A stretch of 64,000 nucleotides of DNA from CAVQBC01 sp963848415 (GTDB lineage Bacteria > Actinomycetota > Thermoleophilia > Solirubrobacterales > Solirubrobacteraceae), in the NCBI GenBank assembly GCA_963848415.1, contig CAWKDN010000001.1, positions 1,302,001-1,366,000 on the forward strand, written 5' to 3'. Positions 26,854 to 34,784 of the stretch are shown in pieces. Numbering within the stretch: position 1 is the stretch's first letter; each line of letters starts with the position of its first letter. Both the position numbers and the translations under genes were made by a program. Under the pieces are notes generated by a model, which did no database searches, was not told where the DNA came from, and saw only the letters and a program-made list of their open reading frames with translations.

Positions 26854-27245
26854 CGGCGGGCGGGGAGGCGACGCGGCCGGCGGTCACCGTCCTCACGGTC
26901 GACGACCAGGCCGTCTTCCGTGGCGTCGCCCGCCAGGTCATCGACGCCACGCCGGGCTTCGAGGCGGTCGGCGAGGCGTGCTCCGGGGACGAGGCGCTGC
27001 GCGCGGTCGACCGCCTCGCCCCCCAGCTGGTGCTGCTCGACGTGCGCATGCCGGGGCTCGACGGTGTCGAGGTCGCGCGGCGCCTGCACGCCACGCACCC
27101 CGAGACGCTCGTCGTGTTGATCTCGATGGAGGACGCAATCGACGTGCCGTCCGCCGCGCCGCTGGCCGCGAGCGTGCCGATGGTGCGCAAGCAGGACTTC
27201 GGGCCGCGCCTGCTCGCGCGCGTCTGGCGCGAGCACCGGTCGTGA
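26850..27245 (+). CDS. stand-alone response-regulator receiver domain
   Basis: A 131-residue protein that is only a receiver domain, GTG start at 26850 within the ATGTGA junction with the previous gene. The acidic pair is in TVDDQAVFRG, phospho-acceptor Asp64 is in LLDVRMPGLDG and the conserved Lys is in MVRKQDF. There is no DNA-binding or enzyme output. It may act as a phosphate sink or protein-protein switch for the kinase encoded 85 bp downstream. Confidence 0.88.
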   Translation: MTAGGEATRPAVTVLTVDDQAVFRGVARQVIDATPGFEAVGEACSGDEALRAVDRLAPQLVLLDVRMPGLDGVEVARRLHATHPETLVVLISMEDAIDVPSAAPLAASVPMVRKQDFGPRLLARVWREHRS

Positions 27246-27330
27246 TCGCCGGTCACCTTTGTCAGGAGATTGACGAGCGGATAGGGTCGTCGGTGGAGTC
27301 CGTGCGCCAAAGCGCGGCGCTCCCCGCGAC

Positions 27331-29136
27331 ATGGAGTCCACTTCGCTTCACCGGCCCGGGTCCGTCGCGGTGTTCACCGCGGGGCTCGGGCTGTGCGTCG
27401 CCGCCGCGGCGGTGACGGTCTCCGGGTCGACGTCGGAGTCCCCGTGGCTGGAGGCGCTCGCGCGCGTGCTGATGGTCGCGGTCCCGATCGCCGTCGGCGC
27501 CTACGCGCTGCGCCGGCCGCCGTTCGAGCGCTTCGGAGGGCTGCTCATCCTCAGCGGCTTCGGATGGTTCCTGACCACGCTTGCGAACTCCAGCGATCCG
27601 GTCCTCTACAGCGTCGGGCGGATCGCGGGCTGGGGCGTCGAGCCGGTGCTCATGTACCTGCTGCTGTCGTTCCCGACCGGCCGGCTGACGAGCCGCCTGG
27701 ACCGCGCGCTGGTCGCGGCGACGGCGTTGCTCGTATTGGCGCTCTACCTGCCGACCGCGGTCGTGGTCGAGAGCTACGCGGTGCCGGCGCCCTGGATGTC
27801 GTGCACCGCGGAATGTCCCGGCAACGCGTTCATGGTCAGCGGCTCCGAGCCGGCGATCGTCGAGGAGCTCATCCTCCCACTCCGGGAGGCCCTCACCTTC
27901 GCCCTCTTCGCGGCGGTGGCCGTACGGCTCGCGCAGCGCCTCCACGGTTCAAATCCGCTCACCCGGCGGATGCTCGCGCCGGTGCTCGGCGTGGCCTGCC
28001 TACGCTGCGGGCTGTTCAGCGCGGCGGTGCTCGGCCGGCGGCTCGCGCCGGACGCGCCGGTCGTCGAGGTCGCGACCTGGCTGATCGCGCTCACGGTGCC
28101 GCTGACCGCGCTCGCCTTCCTGGTCGGCCTCGCGCGCTGGTGGCTGTTCCTCGCCCGCGCGACCCAGCAGGTCGCGACGCGGCTGCGTGGGCGCCCGGAA
28201 CCGGAGGACCTCCGGGTCGCGCTCGCCGACGCCTTCGCCGACCCGACGCTGCGGATCGTCTACTGGCTGGGCAACGGCCACGGGCAGTGGGGCGACGCCC
28301 ACGGCGATCCCCTGCCGGAACCGCTCATCGCCCCGGGTCGCTGCATGACCGAGATCCGCGACGACCAGCGCCGCGTGGCGGCGATCATCCACGACTCGGC
28401 GTTCCAGGACGACCGCACGTTCATCGACACCGCGAGCACCTACGCGCTGATGACGCTCGACAACCAACGCCTGTCGGCGCAGACGTCGCTGCTGGTGCGC
28501 CAGGTGCGCGAGTCGCGCGGGCGCATCCAGGCAGCGGCCGACCACGAGCGCCGGCGGATCGAGCGCGACCTGCACGACGGTGCGCAGCAGCGGCTCGTCG
28601 CGCTGCGCATCAAGCTGGAGCTCGCCGCCGAGCAGAGCGACGACGAGGACGGCGCGGCGGCCGTGGTGCTGCGCGGACTCGGCGACGACGTCGAGGACGC
28701 GCTCGAGGAGGTCCGCTCGCTGGCTCGCGGCATCTATCCCGCGCCGCTCGCCGATCGCGGGCTCGTGGAGGGCCTGCGGGCCGCGGCACTGCGCAACCCG
28801 CTGCCCACCACGGTGCTCGCCACCGGGGTGCGGCGCTACCCGCGGGAGGTCGAGAGCGCCGCCTACTTCTGCTGCCTGGAGGCGCTGCAGAACGCGTCCA
28901 AGCACGCGCGTGGAGCGAAGATGGTGGTCGTGGACCTGGCCGACAACGGCGCGCTGCGCGTCGAGGTGCGCGACGACGGCGCGGGCTTCGACCCGGGCGT
29001 CGTCAACGGCGGGGTCGGCCTGACGAGCATGCGCGACCGGATGGCAGCGGTCGGCGGCGAGCTGGCGATCACGTCGAGGGCGGGCCAGGGCACGCGCGTG
29101 ACCGCGACGATCCCGCTCGGCGCCGCGGCGGGCTGA
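27331..29136 (+). CDS. NarL-type sensor histidine kinase (HisKA_3)
   Basis: A 601-residue membrane kinase. About eight hydrophobic segments fill residues 10-275, with no large external sensor domain. A GAF-like linker follows, then the dimerisation/phospho-acceptor motif ERRRIERDLHDGAQQRL with His415, and the ATPase domain with LEALQNASKHARGA (N box) and VRDDGAGFDP plus GGVGLTSMRDR (G boxes). It should phosphorylate a NarL/LuxR regulator such as the one at 25628 and possibly the stand-alone receiver. The start ATG at 27331 lacks an obvious ribosome site. Confidence 0.92.
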   Translation: MESTSLHRPGSVAVFTAGLGLCVAAAAVTVSGSTSESPWLEALARVLMVAVPIAVGAYALRRPPFERFGGLLILSGFGWFLTTLANSSDPVLYSVGRIAGWGVEPVLMYLLLSFPTGRLTSRLDRALVAATALLVLALYLPTAVVVESYAVPAPWMSCTAECPGNAFMVSGSEPAIVEELILPLREALTFALFAAVAVRLAQRLHGSNPLTRRMLAPVLGVACLRCGLFSAAVLGRRLAPDAPVVEVATWLIALTVPLTALAFLVGLARWWLFLARATQQVATRLRGRPEPEDLRVALADAFADPTLRIVYWLGNGHGQWGDAHGDPLPEPLIAPGRCMTEIRDDQRRVAAIIHDSAFQDDRTFIDTASTYALMTLDNQRLSAQTSLLVRQVRESRGRIQAAADHERRRIERDLHDGAQQRLVALRIKLELAAEQSDDEDGAAAVVLRGLGDDVEDALEEVRSLARGIYPAPLADRGLVEGLRAAALRNPLPTTVLATGVRRYPREVESAAYFCCLEALQNASKHARGAKMVVVDLADNGALRVEVRDDGAGFDPGVVNGGVGLTSMRDRMAAVGGELAITSRAGQGTRVTATIPLGAAAG

Positions 29137-29179
29137 CGATCCGCGGAGCGCCGCGGCGAACAGCCGGCCTGCGCCGGCG

Positions 29180-30016
29180 CTAGAGCTCGACCTCGCCGCG
29201 CACGCAGGTCACCGTCCCACCACCGACCCAGATCGCGCCGTCGGCGTCCGTGGTCACGTGCACCCGCCCGGCGCGGCCCAGCGCCGTCCCCTGGCGGGCG
29301 ACGTACGGCGCCCGCGCGCGGCCGGTCGCCAGCAGCCAGCCCGCGAGCGACGCGTTGAGGCTGCCCGTCACCGGGTCCTCGACCGTCGAGCCGTCCTTTT
29401 CGAAGAAGGCCCGCACCTCGAAGGCCTCGGGCGAGCCGGGCGCGGCCGGGCCGACGACGCCGACGTCGAGGTCGACCGCCCCGGGCCGCACGGCGAGCAC
29501 CTCCTCGGCGCCGGCGAGCAGTACGGCCACCCAGCCCGGGCCGTTGTCGACCCACTGCGCGTCCACGATCGCGGCGCGGTCGATTCGCAGCAGCGCGGCG
29601 AGCCGCTCGACGAGCGCCTCCTCCACCGGCCCCGAGCGGATCAGCGGCGGCGCGGCGAACGCGAGCCCGTCGGCGGTGGTACGCACGCGGACGAGCCCGG
29701 CGCCGCACTCCTGCACGACGACCTCGCGCTGCGCGGGGCGCCCATACTCCTCCAGCCACGCGTGGCAGCTGCCGAGCGTCGGATGGCCGGCGAAGGGCAG
29801 CTCGGCCACCGGCGTGAAGATGCGCACCCGGTAGTCCGCGCCGGCCGTCGACGGCGCCAGCAGGAACGTCGTCTCCGACAGGTTCGTCCAGTGGGCGAAG
29901 CGCTGCATCTCGGCCGTCGAGAGCCCGTCGGCGCCGAGCACGACGGCGACCGGGTTGCCGCGGTAGGGCGCGGTGGTGAACACGTCGACCTGACGGAACG
30001 CCCGCGGCACGCTCAC
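29180..30016 (-). CDS. PhzF-family isomerase/epimerase (second of two)
   Basis: A 278-residue PhzF-like protein; GTG 30016 is used (GTG 30010 is also possible). It has FRQVDVFTTAPYRGNPVAVV with the conserved GNP, the catalytic-Glu segment TNLSETTFLL, LPFAGHPTLGSCHA and STVEDPVTGSLNASLAGW. It is clearly a paralogue of the 17391-18245 protein but not a recent copy. It is divergent from the methylmalonate-semialdehyde dehydrogenase gene with about 108 bp between them. The reaction is unknown. Confidence 0.87.
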   Translation of the reverse strand: MSVPRAFRQVDVFTTAPYRGNPVAVVLGADGLSTAEMQRFAHWTNLSETTFLLAPSTAGADYRVRIFTPVAELPFAGHPTLGSCHAWLEEYGRPAQREVVVQECGAGLVRVRTTADGLAFAAPPLIRSGPVEEALVERLAALLRIDRAAIVDAQWVDNGPGWVAVLLAGAEEVLAVRPGAVDLDVGVVGPAAPGSPEAFEVRAFFEKDGSTVEDPVTGSLNASLAGWLLATGRARAPYVARQGTALGRAGRVHVTTDADGAIWVGGGTVTCVRGEVEL

Positions 30017-30124
30017 GCCTCCGGGCGCGCCGGCCGCAGCGCCTCGACGGCCCAGACCAGGCGCTCGGAAGGCTTGCTCACGCGCCGCACCGTACCCTCC
30101 TGGCGAGGCCGACGAGGAGGAGCC

Positions 30125-31627
30125 GTGACCACGCTCGAGACCAGGACCATCCAGCACCGGATCGGCGGTGAGGAGACCGCCGGCGCGTCCGTCCGCACCG
30201 CACCGGTCTACAACCCGGCCACGGGCGAGCGCCAGGCCGAGGTGCTGCTCGCCGAGGCCGCCGACGTCGACGCCGCCGTCGCGGCCGCCCGAGCGGGCTT
30301 CGAGGCGTGGCGCGAGATGTCGGTCGTGCGCCGGGCGAGGGTCATGTTCGCCTTCCGCGACCTCGTGGAGCGCCACCTCGACGACCTCGCGCGGATCGTC
30401 GCCTCCGAGCACGGCAAGGTGGTCGAGGACGCCAAGGGCGAGGTGATCCGCGGGATGGAGGTGGCCGAGTACGCCTGCGGGATCGCGCAGCTGCTCAAGG
30501 GCGAGTACTCAGAGCAGGTATCCGCCGGCGTGGACTCCTACTCCTTCCGCCAGCCCGTCGGCGTCTGTGCCGGCATCACCCCGTTCAACTTCCCGGTGAT
30601 GGTTCCGATGTGGATGCACCCGATGGCGATCGCCTGCGGCAACGCCTTCGTGCTCAAGCCCTCCGAGCGGGATCCGTCGGCGTCGAACTTCATCGCCGGC
30701 CTCTACGCCGAGGCCGGCCTGCCCGACGGCGTGTTCAACGTCGTGCACGGCGACAAGGCCGCGGTCGACGCGATCCTGGAGCACCCGGGCATCGACGCCG
30801 TCTCCTTCGTCGGCTCGACGCCCATCGCCGCCTACGTCCACGAGCGGGCGTCGGCCGCCGGCAAGCGCGTGCAGGCGCTCGGGGGAGCCAAGAACCACGC
30901 GGTCGTGCTCCCCGACGCCGACCTCGACTTCGCCGCCGACAACCTCACCGCCGCCGGCTTCGGCTCGGCCGGCCAGCGCTGCATGGCGATCTCGGTCGCG
31001 GTTGCGGTCGGCGACGCCGCCGAGCCGTTGATGGAGCGCCTCGCGGCCAAGGCGGCGGCGGTAAAGGTCGGCCCCGGGCTCGATCCCGACTCGGAGATGG
31101 GGCCGGTGGTCACGCCGGAGGCGCGCGACCGCATCCGCGACGCGATCGACGGCGGCGAGACGGCCGGCGCGACGCTGGTCGTCGACGGCCGGGCGCTCGA
31201 GCGCCCGGACGACGGCTTCTGGGTCGGCCCGACGCTCTTCGACCGCGTCACCCCGGAGATGGACGTCTACCGCGAGGAGATCTTCGGCCCGGTCCTCGTC
31301 GTCGTGCGCGTGGACACGCTAGCCGACGCGATCGCGCTGATCAACGAGAGCAGCTACGCCAACGGCACCGCCATCTTCACCTCCAGCGGCCAGGCCGCGC
31401 GTGAGTTCCAGCGCCGCGTCGAGGTGGGGATGATCGGCGTCAACGTCCCCATCCCGGTGCCGATGGCCTTCTACTCCTTCGGCGGCTGGAAGCGCTCGCT
31501 GTTCGGCGACTCGAGCGTCCACGGGCCGGAGGGCGTGCGCTTCTACACGCAGCCCAAGGTGGTCACGAGCCGCTGGCCCGAGCCGGCCCCTGAGGCGGCG
31601 CGGCTGCACTTCCCGACCTCGGGCTGA
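30125..31627 (+). CDS. mmsA: CoA-acylating methylmalonate-semialdehyde dehydrogenase
   Basis: A 500-residue aldehyde dehydrogenase; GTG 30125 follows GGAGGAG. GVCAGITPFNFPVMVPMWM, the PFNFP block of the MmsA branch, FVGSTPIAAYVHERA, and the catalytic cysteine in GSAGQRCMAIS are all present, and the tail has GWKRSLFGDSSVHGPEGVRF. MmsA converts methylmalonate or malonate semialdehyde, NAD+ and CoA to propionyl-CoA or acetyl-CoA, CO2 and NADH, in valine, inositol or beta-alanine breakdown. No other gene of those pathways is adjacent. The last 65 bp overlap the convergent hypothetical gene. Confidence 0.93.
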   Translation: MTTLETRTIQHRIGGEETAGASVRTAPVYNPATGERQAEVLLAEAADVDAAVAAARAGFEAWREMSVVRRARVMFAFRDLVERHLDDLARIVASEHGKVVEDAKGEVIRGMEVAEYACGIAQLLKGEYSEQVSAGVDSYSFRQPVGVCAGITPFNFPVMVPMWMHPMAIACGNAFVLKPSERDPSASNFIAGLYAEAGLPDGVFNVVHGDKAAVDAILEHPGIDAVSFVGSTPIAAYVHERASAAGKRVQALGGAKNHAVVLPDADLDFAADNLTAAGFGSAGQRCMAISVAVAVGDAAEPLMERLAAKAAAVKVGPGLDPDSEMGPVVTPEARDRIRDAIDGGETAGATLVVDGRALERPDDGFWVGPTLFDRVTPEMDVYREEIFGPVLVVVRVDTLADAIALINESSYANGTAIFTSSGQAAREFQRRVEVGMIGVNVPIPVPMAFYSFGGWKRSLFGDSSVHGPEGVRFYTQPKVVTSRWPEPAPEAARLHFPTSG

Positions 31628-32006
31628 CCGCCACGCGGCCGCGCAGGTCCCACAGCGCGCGGCGCTCCTCGCCGGTGAGCAGCCGCCACGTCTGCGCCTG
31701 GTCGCTGAAGAGGAAGACCCGGGCGTCGACCGGGCTGCGCAGACCACCGAGCGTCTCGACCGCGGCGCGGGTGTCGCCGTCCTCGAGCAGCGCGCGGCCG
31801 TTGAGGACGTCGACGACCTTGAACCGGCGCGGCGGCCGGGCGGCGGAAGGAGGCGGCGGCGGCGCCTTCGCCTGCCGGGGTCGCCGCTGCGGGGCGAAGA
31901 GCGGCTCGTCGTCGGACTTCTTGCGCGGCTTGGCGGTCGGTTCGAGCGGGGCGACGTGCGCGCCCGTGCCCTTGGTCTCGGTGTCCAGTCTCCAGCTCTT
32001 GGCCAT
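31563..32006 (-). CDS. conserved-looking hypothetical protein
   Basis: A 147-residue protein beginning MAKSWRLDTETKGTGAHVAP, then a proline/lysine-rich linker and a compact domain (FKVVDVLNGRALLEDGDTRA, VETLGGLRSPVDARVFLFSD, TWRLLTGEERRALWDLRGR) of about 65 residues. The head and the domain look conserved; the ends are low-complexity. No family name was recognised. It overlaps the 3' end of mmsA by 65 bp on the opposite strand, and the last 20 residues fall inside that overlap, so the tail may be longer than needed. Confidence 0.6.
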   Translation of the reverse strand: MAKSWRLDTETKGTGAHVAPLEPTAKPRKKSDDEPLFAPQRRPRQAKAPPPPPSAARPPRRFKVVDVLNGRALLEDGDTRAAVETLGGLRSPVDARVFLFSDQAQTWRLLTGEERRALWDLRGRVAVSPRSGSAAAPPQGPARASGS

Positions 32007-32065
32007 GATGTTTCACCCGGCAGGATATCCCTCCGCCGGGGAGCGTCCAGGCCGCCTGCGCGCGC

Positions 32066-32470
32066 CTACTCGCCGATCAGCGACCGGCGCTCGCCGTCGC
32101 TGAGCGGGCGTGAGCGCCGCGCCTCGGGATCCCACGCGACGAGGATCGCCCGTCCCTCGGCGGCGACGGTCCCGTCGGCCAGCAGCAGCCGGTTCTCGAG
32201 CTCGATGCGCGAGCGCCCGAGCTCGCCGACGCGGCACTCGCCGGTCACGCTGCCGTCGGCGAAGCGGATCTCGTGCTTGTAGTCGAGCTCCGCGCGGGCG
32301 AGCACGTAGCGGTCGAAGGGCAGCTCCGGCACCACCTCGGCGAAGAAGGCGGCGCGGGCGTCCTCGAGCAGCTCGTGGTAGACCGCCTGGTTGACGTGCC
32401 CGAGCAGGTCGATGTCGCGGTTGCGCAGCGCGAGCTGCACCCGCACCGTCCTGCGCTCCTCGTCCGTCAC
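32066..32470 (-). CDS. hotdog-fold acyl-CoA thioesterase
   Basis: A 134-residue 4-hydroxybenzoyl-CoA-thioesterase-like protein, GTG start at 32470. VQLALRNRDIDLLGHVNQAVYHELLEDARAAF contains the classic D-x-x-GHVNxxxY motif with its catalytic Asp, and ELDYKHEIRFADG follows. It should hydrolyse an acyl-CoA or acyl-ACP thioester in the cytoplasm as a tetramer. Reading upstream of the GTG gives low-complexity sequence, so the longer frame was not used. It ends the run that starts with the DUF998 gene 11 bp upstream. Confidence 0.88.
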   Translation of the reverse strand: MTDEERRTVRVQLALRNRDIDLLGHVNQAVYHELLEDARAAFFAEVVPELPFDRYVLARAELDYKHEIRFADGSVTGECRVGELGRSRIELENRLLLADGTVAAEGRAILVAWDPEARRSRPLSDGERRSLIGE

Positions 32471-32481
32471 GCCGCGGGACG

Positions 32482-33102
32482 CTACCCGACCGGCGCGCCC
32501 GGCCGGCCCGCCGCGCCGGCCTCGACGACGAAGCGCCACAGGAAGGCGCAGCCGACGAGGATGAAGCCGCGCTGCCCGAGCCCTGGCGCGTCGAACCCGA
32601 GCGCGACCAGGACGGGCACGATCGCCAGCAGGACGACCGCCAGGCCGGCGACGGTGAGGCGGTAGCGCAGGCCGCGCACCAGCCGCAAGCTCGCGAGCGC
32701 GGCGAGCAGCAGCCCCGCGAGCAGCAAGAGCGTCCCCAGGTCGTGCAGGCGCCCGGCGCTGGTGCGCGCGACCCCGGCCGGCAGCTCCCCGGCGACGGTC
32801 TGGGTCGCGAACAGCGTCGCGAGCCCGGCGCCCGCGGCCGCCACCGCGAGCCCGCCGGCCGTGAGGACGCGGGCCACCGGGCGACCCGGCGGCCGGGCGC
32901 GCGCGGCGACCACCGCGGTCGCCCCGATCCCCACCGCCCAGCAGGCGAAGGCGACCGACATCAGCGGCGCGCTCCAGCCACGCCCGTACTCGCTGACGAA
33001 GCGCTCGACGAGCGACACGTCCGGGCGCAGGAGGTGCAGCGCGGCGACCACGAGGAGGAAGGCGGCGGTGCCGCCGAGGGCGAGCGCGCGGGCGGTGGGC
33101 AT
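32482..33102 (-). CDS. DUF998-family membrane protein
   Basis: A 206-residue protein with about six transmembrane segments. The LLRPDVSLVERFVSEYGRGW motif between helices 1 and 2 is diagnostic of DUF998. Function of the family is unknown; members often stand next to lipid or regulatory genes. It is 11 bp upstream of the thioesterase and probably co-transcribed. It is divergent from the PAP2-like gene with about 118 bp between. Confidence 0.85.
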   Translation of the reverse strand: MPTARALALGGTAAFLLVVAALHLLRPDVSLVERFVSEYGRGWSAPLMSVAFACWAVGIGATAVVAARARPPGRPVARVLTAGGLAVAAAGAGLATLFATQTVAGELPAGVARTSAGRLHDLGTLLLLAGLLLAALASLRLVRGLRYRLTVAGLAVVLLAIVPVLVALGFDAPGLGQRGFILVGCAFLWRFVVEAGAAGRPGAPVG

Positions 33103-33220
33103 CGACTTCCGCCTCCCCGGCCGGGATGGGCCTGACGCCGCGGCGGCGCCCCGGGCCCGCGAGATGGCGTGCGCGCATCGCTCAACCGGGCCCGCGAGCG
33201 GGGAAGGCCCTCTCGTTCAC

Positions 33221-33964
33221 ATGCGCAACGGTGCCCGCGAGACCGCGTTGACCCTGGCCCTGCCCGGCCTGTGCCAGATCGCCGCGGCGCTGGTCGGCCG
33301 CGAGCCCGGCGCGCCCCTGCAGCGGACGGCGTGGCTGCTGGACGCCGAGCGCTCGCTGGGCATCGCGGTCGAGCCGGCGCTCCACGGCTGGGCGCTGGAG
33401 CGCCCGTGGCTGCTGACCGCCGCGGGCGTCGCCTGCATCGCCCTCCACGTGCCCGTCGCCGGCTGGGTGCTGGTCTGGACCTGGTGGCTGCGGCGCGACG
33501 CCTTCGCGCTCGTGCGCGACACCTTCATCGACACGCAGGTGATGACCGTCGCCTTCTCGCTGCTCGTGCCGGCTGCGCCGCCCCGCCTGCTCGGAGGCGA
33601 GGGCTTCAGCGACACGCTGACCGGGGTGTGGGGGCGCGAGTTCGCCGATTCCACCCACACGCTGCAGAGCCCGTTCGCGGCCATGCCCTCGGGCCACGTG
33701 GCCGCCTTTGCCCTGAGCGTCGGCGCCACGTTCGCGACGATCGGCGACCGGCGCTGGCTGCGCGCCTTCGGCTGGAGCTACCCGCCGCTGGTCGCCGGGC
33801 TGACGGTCATGACCGCCAACTACCTGCTGCTCGACGCGGTGGGCGCCGTGCTCGTGGTGACGATCGCCTACGCGGCGGCGCGGCGGCGGGCAGGGCGCCG
33901 CACCGAGCAGAGCGCCGGCGGGCGCCACCGACTGCGCCCGCGGCTGGCCACGAGCCGCTCCTAG
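33221..33964 (+). CDS. PAP2-superfamily membrane protein with altered catalytic motif
   Basis: A 247-residue protein, ATG 33221 after a GGGGAAGG stretch, with about six transmembrane helices. FAAMPSGHVAAFALSVG is the PAP2_3 C2 motif with its PSGH. The C3 motif, normally HxxxD, reads TANYLLLDAVGA, where tyrosine stands in the place of the nucleophilic histidine. The related group includes inositolphosphotransferases and lipid phosphatases. As read, it may be inactive or use another chemistry. The stop overlaps the stop of the convergent methyltransferase gene. Confidence 0.75.
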   Translation: MRNGARETALTLALPGLCQIAAALVGREPGAPLQRTAWLLDAERSLGIAVEPALHGWALERPWLLTAAGVACIALHVPVAGWVLVWTWWLRRDAFALVRDTFIDTQVMTVAFSLLVPAAPPRLLGGEGFSDTLTGVWGREFADSTHTLQSPFAAMPSGHVAAFALSVGATFATIGDRRWLRAFGWSYPPLVAGLTVMTANYLLLDAVGAVLVVTIAYAAARRRAGRRTEQSAGGRHRLRPRLATSRS

Positions 33965-34683
33965 AGGTCGATCCTCGCCAGCACCGCGTCCCAGTGGCGC
34001 TCGCCGCCCGCGGCGGTGCGGCGGTGGCGGTAGCCCTCGCGGGCCAGCTCCTGCAGCTGTCCGCGCTCGCCCATGGCGGCCAGCATCGCCGCCAGCTCGG
34101 AGCTGTGGTCGGGGTCGGCCACGTAGGCCAGCAGCGCCGGCCCGGGCGCGAGCAGGCCGACGGCCCCGTACAGCGCCGCGGGCGGCAGGTGGCCGCCGCC
34201 GACCGCGCCGACGATCGCGATCGCGTTGGGCTCGTGGGCGCGCAGCTCGGCCTCCTCGGCGGGCGTCAGGTCGGTGAGGTCGGCGGCCAGGTAGGACCCG
34301 TAGAGCCCGGGCCGGTCGCGCAGCGCCGCGGCCCGCGCGGAGGGCAGGATGTCGACCGCCGCCACGGGGCGCAGGCCGGCGGCTGCCTGGGCCTCGCCGG
34401 AGACGCCGTTGCCCGCGCCGAGATCGAGCACCCGCACGTCCCGCGGCGCCCACCCCAGGCGCTCGGCGCCCGACGCCAGCAGCTCGGCGACGACCGCCGG
34501 CGCCTGGCAGTCCAGGCGGTCCTGGACGACCGCCTCGTAGAGGCCCGGGACGGCGTAGAGCCGGTCGTACTGGTGCAGGCGCAGGCGCTCGGCGCGGCCG
34601 TCGGCGAACGCCACGTCGACCAGCTCCTCGCCGGCGGCGCCCGCCGGCTGGGCGGGAAAGTCGATCTCGAAAGTGGCAGACAT
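33961..34683 (-). CDS. class I SAM-dependent methyltransferase
   Basis: A 240-residue protein, ATG 34683, beginning MSATFEIDFPAQPAGAAGEE. Motif I is VRVLDLGAGNGVSGE and motif II is PVAAVDILPSARAAA; later PNAIAIVGAVGGGHLPPAAL and ALLAYVADPD complete the Rossmann core. It transfers a methyl group from SAM to an unidentified acceptor. The ATG is 101 bp from the divergent transglycosylase gene, in a comparatively AT-rich stretch (GGCTTAGAACTCTATTCGG) that may hold its promoter. Confidence 0.84.
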   Translation of the reverse strand: MSATFEIDFPAQPAGAAGEELVDVAFADGRAERLRLHQYDRLYAVPGLYEAVVQDRLDCQAPAVVAELLASGAERLGWAPRDVRVLDLGAGNGVSGEAQAAAGLRPVAAVDILPSARAAALRDRPGLYGSYLAADLTDLTPAEEAELRAHEPNAIAIVGAVGGGHLPPAALYGAVGLLAPGPALLAYVADPDHSSELAAMLAAMGERGQLQELAREGYRHRRTAAGGERHWDAVLARIDL

Positions 34684-34784
34684 ATGGCTTAGAACTCTAT
34701 TCGGACCGGGGCCCTGGCGTCGCAACGCCAGAGCACGGCGAGCCTTATGAGCGCCTGCCGGAGCGTGTGCTTGGCTAGGAGGAC

